From Marinibacterium sp. (GTDB lineage: Bacteria; Pseudomonadota; Alphaproteobacteria; Rhodobacterales; Rhodobacteraceae): DNA of 64,000 nt. Positions 38,340 to 46,736 of this stretch are shown one piece after another; the stretch's first letter is position 1, and each line of letters opens with the position of its first letter. Location of the stretch: the NCBI GenBank assembly GCA_017643305.1, contig JAEPNQ010000011.1, positions 1-64,000 on the forward strand. The letters are read 5' to 3'. The position numbers and the translations under genes were made by a program. Below the pieces are notes generated by a model that was not told where the DNA came from, searched no databases, and was given only the letters and a program-made list of their open reading frames with translations.

Positions 38340-39085
38340 CCAATCATCCTTTTCATCGCCGCCTTGGTTTCCGGCCCGAACCATCCGCGGTTGGGGTTGG
38401 TTTCCAGACGCATCATTTCGGTTTCAATTACATCTATCGCGGGCTTGCGCAGTTGCAGCTTGACCCGTGCAAACGTGGCCTGCGGAATTTCAGCCAGTTC
38501 GCGGGCCTTGGCTTCGGCCGTCGCGGCCACATCTTCAGTCGGACATACCTGGTCGATATACCCCCGCTCCAGTGCAAACGCCGCCGGTTCCGGCTGTCCG
38601 GTCAGCAACAGGCGCCGCAAATCGTTCGGGTCCAGCGTCGCACGGGCAATTTCCATCGGTCCTACCGGCAGGTCCGCCCCCACGCGCACTTCGGCCAACC
38701 CGAATTGTGCATGCGAGGCTGATACGCGCCAATCCGCGGCAAGCACAAAGAAAAAGCCCCCTGCAATAGCTGCGCCGTTGATCGCAGCCACAATCGGTTT
38801 TGGAAAACGGAACTGGGTCAGAAATCCGGAATTCAGTGCATCGACAATTGCGTTTTGGTCTGCGGCGTCAAATTCCTGCGCCGCCTTCAGATCCAGCCCG
38901 GCGGAATAGACATTGCGCGCACTGTCAAGGATCACTGCGCGCACGTCAGAATCTGCCGCCAGATCATTCAGTACCCTCGCAAACGCGTCCAGAAACGCCG
39001 GGGTTAGCGCGTTCACCGGGGCCCTGTTCAACGTCAGACGCGCAACCCCTCCCCCCAAATCGGTCTGAATAATCTGGTCCGACAT
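38336..39085 (-). CDS. Enoyl-CoA hydratase/isomerase family protein (delta-isomerase-like)
   Basis: 249 aa from the ATG at 39085, preceded by GAGGAGGG; earlier in-frame starts run into the divergent promoter and GST gene. Crotonase fold with VYSAGLDLKAA and AINGAAIAGGFFFVLAADWR. The AGG-FFF form in place of the usual GGG-LEL and the weak catalytic Glu positions recall delta3,delta2-enoyl-CoA isomerases, so double-bond isomerisation rather than hydration is possible. First gene of the operon 39.1-32.5 kb; divergent from the GST gene with a 155-bp shared promoter region. Confidence 0.82.
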   Translation of the reverse strand: MSDQIIQTDLGGGVARLTLNRAPVNALTPAFLDAFARVLNDLAADSDVRAVILDSARNVYSAGLDLKAAQEFDAADQNAIVDALNSGFLTQFRFPKPIVAAINGAAIAGGFFFVLAADWRVSASHAQFGLAEVRVGADLPVGPMEIARATLDPNDLRRLLLTGQPEPAAFALERGYIDQVCPTEDVAATAEAKARELAEIPQATFARVKLQLRKPAIDVIETEMMRLETNPNRGWFGPETKAAMKRMIG

Positions 39086-39240
39086 GAAACCCTCCTCTGA
39101 CGTCACTGATATTGGGGGGTTTTGGGGGAATGTTCCACAGGGAAATTTCCCCCGATAAACTGAACGCGACGTTCTTCCGTCCCAACGTTGACAGGTAGGC
39201 GAAAGCCGCTTTCTCTGAGGACTCAAAACGGGAGGACAAG

Positions 39241-39846
39241 ATGCTTTTGTGTTATGCACCCCAAAGCCGCGCTGTGCGTGCGGCCTGGGCGATGGAAGAG
39301 TTGGGAATTGATTACGAGGTGGAGCGTTACAGCGTTGGCGACCCCAACCTGCGCACGCCTGAATTCCGGGCCAAAAACCCCAATGGCCGCGTGCCCACGC
39401 TGATCGACGGCGACATCACGTTGCATGAGAGTGGTGCGATCGTTGAGTATTTGCTTGCCAAATACAGCGACGGATCGCTGGTGCCCGATGTCAGCACAGC
39501 GCAATATCCGCAATATCTGCAGTGGTTTCATTATACTGAAGGCATGATCATGCCGCAGATCAACAATCTTGTGGTCGAAACCAAACTGCTGCCGCCGGAG
39601 AAAAGCAGCGAAGTGCATGCGCGCCGGGCGACCAAGCTGCTGACCCAGATCCTGGCAGCGGTGGATGCACAAATGGCCGGGCGCGATTACATCATCGGCG
39701 ATTTTTCCGGGGCGGATCTCATGATCGGCCATGCGGTGGTCATGGCGGGGCGGTTGGGGGCAGATATGTCTGCCTATGACAACCTTCGCGCCTATGTGGA
39801 ACGGATCGAGGCGCGTCCCGCCTTCCAGAGGGCCGAAACCAAATGA
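39241..39846 (+). CDS. Glutathione S-transferase family protein
   Basis: 201 aa. N-terminal thioredoxin-like domain: YAPQSRAVRAAWAMEELG (Ser in the catalytic position), NPNGRVPTLID (cis-Pro) and LHESGAIVEYLLAKY (glutathione-binding ES motif), then an all-helical C-terminal domain ending GADLMIGHAVVMAGRLG. GGGAGGA precedes the ATG. It overlaps the following SDR by 4 bp, and an HCCA-isomerase-like (also GSH-dependent) gene follows, suggesting glutathione-assisted chemistry on an aromatic or unsaturated intermediate. Confidence 0.87.
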   Translation: MLLCYAPQSRAVRAAWAMEELGIDYEVERYSVGDPNLRTPEFRAKNPNGRVPTLIDGDITLHESGAIVEYLLAKYSDGSLVPDVSTAQYPQYLQWFHYTEGMIMPQINNLVVETKLLPPEKSSEVHARRATKLLTQILAAVDAQMAGRDYIIGDFSGADLMIGHAVVMAGRLGADMSAYDNLRAYVERIEARPAFQRAETK

Positions 39847-40577
39847 GCGCGCCTGTCGCGCTGGTGGTGGGAGCCGGGGATTACATCGGCTCTGCCATCG
39901 CCCGAAAATTTGCGCGAGAAGGCTTTACTGTTTGTGTGGGGCGTCGGAACGGCGACAAGTTGGCCCCGCTGGTGGCCGCGATTGAGGCCGGGGGTGGCAC
40001 CGCGCATGCTTTTACCATGGACGCTAGACTGGAAGAGAGTACCGAGGACGTGTTCGCCAAGATCGAGCAGGATATCGGCCCGCTGGACGTAGTGATCTTC
40101 AACGTCGGTGGTAACGTTCATTTCCCGATCCTCGACACCACCGCGCGGGTATTCCGCAAGGTTTGGGAAATGGCTTGTTTTGCCGGGTTTTTCTCTGGTC
40201 GCGAAGCCGCGCGGTATATGGTCCCGCGCGGCAAAGGCAAGATTTTCTTCACAGGGGCCAGCGCGTCGATACGCGGCAAGTCGGGCTTTGCTGCCTTTGC
40301 CGCCGGCAAAGCCGGATTGCGTATGCTGGCACAGAGCATGGCGCGGGAACTGGGGCCCAAGGGCATTCATGTCGCCCATCTGGTGATCGATGCAGGCGTT
40401 GATACAGAATTTGTCCGCGAAATTTACCGTGCCCGTGGGCGGGACCCGGATGAGCTGCCGGAAAACACTCTGATGAACCCGGAATCCATCGCTGAGGCCT
40501 ATTGGTACCTATACAATCAAACCCCGGACGCCTGGACATTCGAACTGGACGTTCGCCCATTTGCGGAGACCTGGTGA
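39843..40577 (+). CDS. SDR-family oxidoreductase with Phe in place of the catalytic Tyr
   Basis: 244 aa. Nucleotide motif GAGDYIGSAIA (a GxxxxxG variant with acidic residue instead of the usual TGxxxGIG), NVGGNVHFP in place of NNAG, FTGASASIRG (Ser) and then FAAFAAGKAG where Y-x3-K is expected, so the general-base Tyr is Phe while the Lys stays. The rest is an intact SDR fold. It may still bind NAD(P) but could lack classical dehydrogenase activity or use another residue. Overlaps the GST by 4 bp and the next gene by 1 bp. Confidence 0.82.
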   Translation: MSAPVALVVGAGDYIGSAIARKFAREGFTVCVGRRNGDKLAPLVAAIEAGGGTAHAFTMDARLEESTEDVFAKIEQDIGPLDVVIFNVGGNVHFPILDTTARVFRKVWEMACFAGFFSGREAARYMVPRGKGKIFFTGASASIRGKSGFAAFAAGKAGLRMLAQSMARELGPKGIHVAHLVIDAGVDTEFVREIYRARGRDPDELPENTLMNPESIAEAYWYLYNQTPDAWTFELDVRPFAETW

Positions 40578-41170
40578 TGAATATCGACTTTCTTTACGAC
40601 TTCGGCAGCCCCAATGCCTACTTGGTGCACAAGGTCCTGCCTGATCTGGCGGCGCGCTGCGGCGCTACAGTAACGTGGACGCCCATCCTGCTGGGTGGCG
40701 TCTTCAAGGCCACCAACAACCAAAGCCCGATGCAGGCCTTCTCTGGCGTGGCTGGAAAATTGGCCTATCAACAGGTTGAAATAGCCCGGTTCATCGAACG
40801 CCATGACTTGCCGTTCCAGTTCAATCCCCATTTTCCGGTCATGACCATCGGCGTTATGCGTGGCGCGGCCTATGCGCAGGGCAAGGATTGGGAAAGCCAT
40901 TATATCAATGCGGTTTTTGACGCGCTTTGGGTGCAAGGCGCTAAAATGGATGACCCCGATGTAATTGCACAGGTCCTGACAGACGCGGGCCTGCCCACAG
41001 CAGACATCATGTCCGCCACTCAGACGCCGGAGGTCAAACAGGCATTGATCGACACCACAAGCGCTGCCGTTGACCGGAGTGTATTCGGCGCGCCCACGAT
41101 GTTTGTCGGGGATGAGATGTTCTTCGGAAAAGACAGTCTGCCAGATCTGGAATGGCGGCTCACCACCTGA
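40577..41170 (+). CDS. 2-hydroxychromene-2-carboxylate isomerase-like (DsbA/kappa-GST) protein
   Basis: 197 aa from the ATG at 40577, whose A is shared with the previous TGA. Thioredoxin fold of the kappa-GST/HCCA isomerase type: FLYDFGSPNAYLVH with Ser as GSH-activating residue, WTPILLGGVFKATNN, FNPHFPV, and the C-terminal FGAPTMFVGDEMFFGKDSLPDLEWRL typical of these isomerases. Catalyses GSH-dependent isomerisation in naphthalene-type pathways; in other settings the substrate is unknown. Last gene of a three-gene cluster. Confidence 0.85.
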   Translation: MNIDFLYDFGSPNAYLVHKVLPDLAARCGATVTWTPILLGGVFKATNNQSPMQAFSGVAGKLAYQQVEIARFIERHDLPFQFNPHFPVMTIGVMRGAAYAQGKDWESHYINAVFDALWVQGAKMDDPDVIAQVLTDAGLPTADIMSATQTPEVKQALIDTTSAAVDRSVFGAPTMFVGDEMFFGKDSLPDLEWRLTT

Positions 41171-41177
41171 ACGAAAA

Positions 41178-41214
41178 TGAGGCAAGAGAAGCCATGGCGC
41201 TTTCTCTTGCCTCA
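41178..41214. terminator. Bidirectional intrinsic terminator
   Basis: A 13-bp perfect inverted repeat TGAGGCAAGAGAA / TTCTCTTGCCTCA with an 11-nt loop lies 8 bp after the HCCA-isomerase-like gene. It separates this gene from the convergent liv operon. T or A runs on either side are short. Confidence 0.75.
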
Positions 41215-41315
41215 AATATCTCCGCCGAAGGGCGCCCTGGTCCTAAATCCAGGAATTTATGCCGAAATTTAGGTGCGCGCGGAACACGCGCACAATTCAG
41301 CGCATCATCTGCGGC

Positions 41316-42017
41316 TTACACTTCCAGCCATTCCTTGCGAACGTCGTCGCGTTCGCGCAGCTCCTGCGGTGTGCCTTCGAACACCACCTGCCCATGGCCC
41401 ATCACATAAACCCGATGGGCAATGTCTAGGGCAATGGCCAGCTTCTGTTCCACCAGCAGCGTTGAAATCCCGCGCTTGGCTATTTCTTGAAGCAACTCTG
41501 CGACCTTTTGGGTCATCTGTGGGCTCAACCCTTCGGTCGGTTCGTCGATCATGATCAGGTCCGGATCCCCCATCAGGGTCCGGCACATGGTCAACATCTG
41601 CTGTTCGCCGCCCGACAGAACCGAAGCTTCGACATCCGCCCGCTCCTTGAGGTTGGAAAACATATCGAACATGTTCTGCATCGACCAGCGGCCAGCGCCG
41701 TCCTTCTGACCGGGCTTCAGCCCCAGGATCAGGTTCTGGCGCGTGGTCAAACCCGGGAAGATATCGCGGTTCTCGGGCACGTAGCCAATGCCCAGATTTG
41801 CGACCTCAAAGGCCTTCAAACCTGCAATCTCCTGGCCCTTGAACTTGACCGAGCCCTTGGGCGGCACTTCCCCCATGACAGCCTTGCAGGTGGTTGAACG
41901 TCCAACGCCGTTCCGACCAAGAAGCGCGACGATTTCGCCCTCCTTTATGTTAAGGTTCACCCCCTGCAGGATGTGCGATTTGCCGTAATAGGCGTGAAGA
42001 TCCGTCACATCCAGCAT
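41316..42017 (-). CDS. livF: Branched-chain amino acid-type ABC transporter ATP-binding protein LivF
   Basis: 233 aa. ATPase of a HAAT-family importer. Signature LSGGEQQML, Walker B LIMIDEPTEGLSP, Q-loop YVPENRDIF and H/D regions are normal. The Walker A reads GRNGVGRST, with Arg where the invariant Lys should be. This Arg form also occurs, to my recollection, in LivF proteins of other alphaproteobacteria, so the partner LivG with a normal Walker A may carry more of the hydrolysis. Last gene of livJHMGF on the minus strand; 1-bp overlap with livG. Confidence 0.9.
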   Translation of the reverse strand: MLDVTDLHAYYGKSHILQGVNLNIKEGEIVALLGRNGVGRSTTCKAVMGEVPPKGSVKFKGQEIAGLKAFEVANLGIGYVPENRDIFPGLTTRQNLILGLKPGQKDGAGRWSMQNMFDMFSNLKERADVEASVLSGGEQQMLTMCRTLMGDPDLIMIDEPTEGLSPQMTQKVAELLQEIAKRGISTLLVEQKLAIALDIAHRVYVMGHGQVVFEGTPQELRERDDVRKEWLEV

Positions 42018-42772
42018 CAGTGCGCCTCCATTGCTGCGCCAAGGTAGGCTTCCTGCACGCGCGGGTTTGCGCGCACCTCTTCTGGAGCGCCGGTGGCGAT
42101 GATTTCGCCATAGACCAGCACTGAGATCTTGTCCGCCAGGCCAAAGACCACGCCCATGTCATGTTCAACCATGATCAGCGTCTTGCCTTCGGTGACCTTC
42201 ATGATCAGGTCGGTGATATAGTCGGTTTCGGAATGGCTCATCCCTGCCGTCGGTTCGTCCAGCATGATGACATTCGCGCCTCCGGCAATCGTAATTCCGA
42301 TCTCCAACGCCCGCTGTTCGGCGTAGCTGAGTACGCCTGCAGGTAAATTGCGCCGGCTGGTCAGGTTGATCTGTTCCAGGATCGCATCTGCCGCTTCGGT
42401 TAGTTCCTGCGAATTGGAAACGAGGTTCCAAAACGAATACTGGTATCCGCGCGACCACAGCAGGGAACAGCGGACGTTTTCAAACACCGTCATTTTCGGA
42501 AAAATGTTGGTGATCTGGAACGACCGGCTCAGCCCCAAGCGGTTGATCTCGAACGGCGCCTTGCCGGCGAGGTTCTGACCATTCAGCTCGACCACACCGG
42601 CGGTTTGCGGAAAACGCCCGGTGATCAGGTTGAACAGAGTGGATTTGCCCGCCCCATTCGGCCCGATGATCGCGTGGCGTTCGCCTGGGGCAATGCTCAG
42701 GTCTACGCCACGGATAATCTCAGTCTGACCGAAACTCTTACGAAGGTTGATGAGTTCAAGTGCGGACGTCAT
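42017..42772 (-). CDS. livG: Branched-chain amino acid-type ABC transporter ATP-binding protein LivG
   Basis: 251 aa. Intact ABC ATPase: Walker A GPNGAGKST near residue 38, Q-loop and LSRSFQITNIFPKM, signature LSYAEQRALEIG (the LivG form of the ABC signature), Walker B VIMLDEPTAGMSHSE and switch His VEHDMGVV. Energises the uptake system together with LivF. Substrate may be something other than branched-chain amino acids given the neighbouring catabolic genes. It abuts livM (0 bp). Confidence 0.92.
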   Translation of the reverse strand: MTSALELINLRKSFGQTEIIRGVDLSIAPGERHAIIGPNGAGKSTLFNLITGRFPQTAGVVELNGQNLAGKAPFEINRLGLSRSFQITNIFPKMTVFENVRCSLLWSRGYQYSFWNLVSNSQELTEAADAILEQINLTSRRNLPAGVLSYAEQRALEIGITIAGGANVIMLDEPTAGMSHSETDYITDLIMKVTEGKTLIMVEHDMGVVFGLADKISVLVYGEIIATGAPEEVRANPRVQEAYLGAAMEAH

Positions 42773-44047
42773 TTATGCGGCCTCCGGCAAAGTGCTGGCG
42801 TTTTCCCACGCGGCTTTGAAGTTCGGCGCATTGCGCACGGCCAGTCCAATCCCGATCACGGCCACCGCCAACGCGACCAGCCAGGGCAGAACGTCATGGG
42901 TGGAGAAATCGATCCAGAACAGGACCATGTGATGTTCGCCCTCTGCGCCTGACCGGACGTGGAAGATCATCTCGATCAAGGCCGCAAGACCCAGACCTCC
43001 AAGAATGCCGGGCAGAACGCAGGTCAGGTATGGTCCAACCAATGTTCCCAATTTGCCCATCTTCGCAGCAGGCACATGCGCCATGATGATCCCCGACAGA
43101 CCCGCCGGGAAGAACATGACCATGCCCACGAATACGACGCCCAGATACAGTTCCCAAAGGTGCGTTTGCAGGCCCAGAACCGTCTGCAGCAGGGTGAAAA
43201 CCACTGCGCCGATGATCGGCCCCCAGAAGAACCCAATGCCTCCTAGGAACGCGACCAGTAGGATCACGCCCGATGCGGTGACGTTGAGATCACTTTCGGT
43301 AGCGATCTCGAACAGGATGGCCGACAGGCCGCCTGCTACGCCGCAGAAGAACCCGCTGACTGCGAAGCTGACAAACCGGACGCGGCGCGCCGAGTAGCCC
43401 AGAAATTCGGCGCGTTCGGGGTTGTCGCGCACGGCGTTGGCCATGCGGCCCACCGGCGTGCGCGAGAACAGGTACATCAGCGCCACGGCGATGAACATCC
43501 AGATCGCGATCAGGTAGTAGACTTCGAGGTTGGAGATGAACTCGATCCCGAAGAAAGGCAGACCTTCATCACGGTAACCCGAGATGCCTTCTTCACCACC
43601 GAAGAACACAGTGACGATCAGCACCAACGCGGCCATGAGTTCGCCGATCCCGAGAGAGATCATTGCAAACACGGTCCCGGCACTTCGGGTCGAGAAGCTG
43701 CCAATTATGATCGCAAAGAGCAGCCCAAACACACCGCCAAGCAGCGGCAGCAACGGCAAAGGAAAGCTGCCGAAGCTCGACATGTTCATCACGTGCAGAC
43801 ACAAGAACGAGCCCATGCCCATATAGACCGCATGTCCGAAGGACAGCATGCCACCCTGACCAAGAAGCATGTTGTAGGCCAGAGCAAACACAACAGTGAT
43901 GCTCATCTGGCTCATGATGGTCAGCTGGCTGCGGCCACCAAAGAAAATTGGCAGCACAAGCAGAACGATGGCGCCCACGATCCACGGCATGAGCATGCGC
44001 ATTGAAACGCTGCTCGCCGCCTGAGTATTTGTTGATGCAGTGGTCAT
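42773..44047 (-). CDS. livM: Branched-chain amino acid-type ABC transporter permease LivM
   Basis: 424 aa. Multi-pass inner-membrane permease with about ten hydrophobic segments. The conserved region YNMLLGQGGMLSFGHAVYMGMG near residue 60 and FSRTPVGRMANAVRDNPERAEFLGYS (the EAA-like cytoplasmic loop) are characteristic of LivM. A large C-terminal membrane section (residues 300-400) ends in an alanine-rich tail. It overlaps livH by 4 bp (ATGA). Confidence 0.92.
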   Translation of the reverse strand: MTTASTNTQAASSVSMRMLMPWIVGAIVLLVLPIFFGGRSQLTIMSQMSITVVFALAYNMLLGQGGMLSFGHAVYMGMGSFLCLHVMNMSSFGSFPLPLLPLLGGVFGLLFAIIIGSFSTRSAGTVFAMISLGIGELMAALVLIVTVFFGGEEGISGYRDEGLPFFGIEFISNLEVYYLIAIWMFIAVALMYLFSRTPVGRMANAVRDNPERAEFLGYSARRVRFVSFAVSGFFCGVAGGLSAILFEIATESDLNVTASGVILLVAFLGGIGFFWGPIIGAVVFTLLQTVLGLQTHLWELYLGVVFVGMVMFFPAGLSGIIMAHVPAAKMGKLGTLVGPYLTCVLPGILGGLGLAALIEMIFHVRSGAEGEHHMVLFWIDFSTHDVLPWLVALAVAVIGIGLAVRNAPNFKAAWENASTLPEAA

Positions 44048-45006
44048 GCTTCACGTTTCCCCATCAGGCCTTGCGGGCGGAACACCAGGATTGCAACCAT
44101 CAGCACATAGGGCAGGATCGGCCCGATCTGCGGCAGGGTTAGTGTCCAGAGGTCACGCAGCTTACTATCCCAGATCAGCGCCGGCTCTTCCATGCCGAGC
44201 GCCAGAAGAATGGTCTTGAATTCGAAGTTGTAGGCCGCCGCAAAGGTGGTGATCCAGCCGATCAACAATGACGCGGCCAGAGCCCCCCAAAGCGAGCCCA
44301 GACCGCCAACGACAATCGTCACGAACACGATGGACCCAAGCGTAAACGCCATACCGGGAAACGTGCCAAGCGCCGGTCCGGCAATCACACCCGCAACCCC
44401 GGCCAAGGCCGTTCCCACGCCAAAGACGCCCATGAACACCATCGGCACATTGTGGCCGAGCGCTTCAACAGTTTTCGGGTAGGACAAAGCGGCCTGGATG
44501 ATCATGCCGATACGGGTCTTGGTCAGGATGTAAAGCAGCCCGCCAAAGATCAGCATGGAGATCAGGATCATGAACACCTTGTAGGCTTCAATGGAGTTCT
44601 CACCAATGTTAAACAGGGCGAAGTCCAGCCACGCGGGTTCTGCGTACGGCACCTGGTTTTGTCCCCAGAACAGCTTGACGACTTCCTGCACCAATAGGGC
44701 CAGGCCAAAGGTGAAGATCAGTTCAGGCACGTGTCCGTATTGGTGGACGCGCCGCAGCCCGTAACGCTCGATGCCCGCTCCGGCGATCCCAACTATGATC
44801 GGCGCCACGATAAGACCGGCGAGGAACCCAAGCCCCAGAACAGTGGAGATTTGGTAGGCGAAATAGGCGCCCAGCATGTAGAAGCTGGCATGTGCAAAGT
44901 TGAGCACGCCCATCATCGAGAAGATCAGTGTCAGGCCGCTCGAGAGCATGAAAAGCAACAGCCCGAACACCAAACCGTCGATAATATTGACGAAGAACAG
45001 ATCCAT
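44044..45006 (-). CDS. livH: Branched-chain amino acid-type ABC transporter permease LivH
   Basis: 320 aa. Multi-pass permease beginning VNIIDGLVFGLLLFML and MMGVLNFAHASFYMLGAYF (the NLAHG-type conserved loop of LivH). Eight or so hydrophobic segments follow, with the cytoplasmic EAA-like loop near TKTRIGMIIQAALSYPKTVEALG. It is separated from the substrate-binding protein gene by 96 bp holding a strong hairpin, which would let the binding protein be made in excess. Confidence 0.92.
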   Translation of the reverse strand: MDLFFVNIIDGLVFGLLLFMLSSGLTLIFSMMGVLNFAHASFYMLGAYFAYQISTVLGLGFLAGLIVAPIIVGIAGAGIERYGLRRVHQYGHVPELIFTFGLALLVQEVVKLFWGQNQVPYAEPAWLDFALFNIGENSIEAYKVFMILISMLIFGGLLYILTKTRIGMIIQAALSYPKTVEALGHNVPMVFMGVFGVGTALAGVAGVIAGPALGTFPGMAFTLGSIVFVTIVVGGLGSLWGALAASLLIGWITTFAAAYNFEFKTILLALGMEEPALIWDSKLRDLWTLTLPQIGPILPYVLMVAILVFRPQGLMGKREA

Positions 45007-45057
45007 TGATCCGACGACCCCCTCGGATAGATTTTCTTTATTTTGTTCGCACGAAAA

Positions 45058-45086
45058 GACCCGCCCTGCTTTGTGCAGGACGGGTC
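45058..45086 (-). terminator. Hairpin between binding-protein gene and livH
   Basis: Stem GACCCG-c-CCTGC / GCAGG-a-CGGGTC with a 5-nt loop, followed on the minus strand by TCTTTTCGT. It sits 17 bp after the binding-protein stop codon and before livH. It probably ends most transcripts after the binding-protein gene, giving excess binding protein over the membrane parts. Confidence 0.7.
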
Positions 45087-45102
45087 AATTTCAACAATGG
45101 AC

Positions 45103-46347
45103 TTACGGCTTGTCCATTTTGCAGGTGGTCGGCGAATCCATGGCCGCCATTTCCACCGTGCTTTCGACAACCAGACCATACTCGGAGTTGTCCAGCGGGA
45201 AGGTCACGCCGTCATCGGTGTGCTGCTGGATATGAACGTTCTGGATCATCTGGTGATCCTGCGGACGCATGTAGAGCTTGCCGCCCCAGATGCTGTCATG
45301 CTCCATGCCTTCCAGCGCGTAAGCAATCTTCACCACGTCGTCTGCGGAGCCCGCTTCGTCGATGGCCTTGGCCAGCATTTCAACAGCGTTGGCGATACGT
45401 GCTTGGCTGATGTCATGATCCGGGTACTTGGCCTCGAACGCTTCCACATATGCAGCAGCGCGATCGGATGCCGGCGGGTTGATCGCGCCTTCTGCAACCA
45501 GGCGGATTGTGCCTTTGCCGTCAGCACCGAAAGTACGGGTGATCCCGTTCGACGCGGCGTAGTAGGTGTAGATCGGCCCATCGAAGCCCGAATCAATGAT
45601 AGCCTTGCCCAGGCCAACCATATCGGAGCCCCAGTTGCCGGTGATCACTGCGTTCGCGCCGGATGCCACGATCTTACGGGCGTAAGGTGTGAAGTCCTTC
45701 ACCTTGCCAATCGGGTGCAATTCGTTACCGACGATTTCAACGTCAGGACGCTTGTTGCCCAGGTCGCGAACAGCCGCCGCGGCGACCGCTTTGCCGAATG
45801 AATAGTCCTGACCGATCAGGTATACCTTCTCAATGCCATCGTCCTGTGCCATGACGTCGGTCAGGGCGTCCATCTTGATGTCTGCGTTGGCATCGAAACG
45901 GAAGTGCCAGAAGTTGCAGTTGTCATTGGTCAACGCCGGGTCAACGGCGGAGTAGTTGATGAACAGCACGCGGTCGTCCGGGTTGCGGCGGTTGTGCTTG
46001 TTCACGGCTTCGGTGATCGCGCCTGCGATGCCCGAAGAGTTACCCTGTGCAATGAACCGAATGCCCTGATCGATGGCCACTTGCAGCTGCACCAGAGATT
46101 CTTTGCCGGACATTTTGTTATCAAAGGCGACGACTTCGAAGTTCGTACCGCCCAGAACACCGCCCTGCTTGTTCACCAGTTCATCCGCAGCAAAGGTCCA
46201 TTCCGCCAGGCCGTTGGTCCCGGTCGTTGCAAATGGACCCGAAAGCGGATCGATGAATGCGATCTTGATATTTTCTGCGAAACCGGCAGTGGCAGTGATG
46301 GCCACTGCCAATGCCGCGCTGACGCCCAGCTTAATGGACTTACGCAT
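45103..46347 (-). CDS. ABC transporter substrate-binding protein (HAAT family, LivJ-like)
   Basis: 414 aa from the ATG at 46347 (MRKSIKLGVSA...); the frame extends 19 codons upstream without support. Signal peptide with charged start and hydrophobic core AALAVAITATAGFA, cleaved near residue 23. Mature part is a type I periplasmic binding protein: KIAFIDPLSGPFATTG, FVAQGNSSG-like binding-site region (FIAQGNSSGIAGAI), INYSAVDPAL and YLIGQDYSFGKAVA. The ligand is not predictable; the IclR regulator and acyl-CoA genes next to it suggest an organic acid or aromatic compound rather than leucine. Confidence 0.92.
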   Translation of the reverse strand: MRKSIKLGVSAALAVAITATAGFAENIKIAFIDPLSGPFATTGTNGLAEWTFAADELVNKQGGVLGGTNFEVVAFDNKMSGKESLVQLQVAIDQGIRFIAQGNSSGIAGAITEAVNKHNRRNPDDRVLFINYSAVDPALTNDNCNFWHFRFDANADIKMDALTDVMAQDDGIEKVYLIGQDYSFGKAVAAAAVRDLGNKRPDVEIVGNELHPIGKVKDFTPYARKIVASGANAVITGNWGSDMVGLGKAIIDSGFDGPIYTYYAASNGITRTFGADGKGTIRLVAEGAINPPASDRAAAYVEAFEAKYPDHDISQARIANAVEMLAKAIDEAGSADDVVKIAYALEGMEHDSIWGGKLYMRPQDHQMIQNVHIQQHTDDGVTFPLDNSEYGLVVESTVEMAAMDSPTTCKMDKP

Positions 46348-46487
46348 AGTTTTCCTCCCATTTAGATGCCCGTTTTTTGCATTTGCGACTTTGCTCGGGC
46401 TCACGAGCGAAGCCTCTCACATTGGAGGGCAATGTCAAGCGCTAGCACGCGCAACTTTTGGAAAAATGCCGTTACCATTTTGAACGA

Positions 46488-46516
46488 TGCAAAAACGTCG
46501 AAAAGTGGATTTTGCA
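46488..46516. promoter_or_regulatory. Candidate regulator operator upstream of the binding-protein gene
   Basis: TGCAAAA and its inverse complement TTTTGCA are spaced 15 bp apart, 141 bp upstream of the binding-protein start. A related perfect palindrome CAAAATTTTG preceded by TG lies at 46701-46712, just downstream of the IclR gene. The shared TGCAAAA half-site suggests one regulator, with the adjacent IclR protein the likeliest candidate. Judged on symmetry only. The rest of the 389-bp gap (46348-46736) holds no gene that I can see. Confidence 0.35.
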
Positions 46517-46736
46517 CGCCGGGATACAGGCCAGACTGATTTGGTGTGAACGAAGAAAATATCTTTAAGCTATTGGATTAAATGTATTTAGTACAAGGCC
46601 GGCTTGATCTGCCCTGCCTCTGTGTGCAATTTTTTCATCAGGAAGTGCTGCAGCATTGGGCAGTTTCCCTTGCTGTTTCGTTAGCGCTTAGATTCCGCAG
46701 TGCAAAATTTTGTTTCGCATAGTCATATCGCACCCT

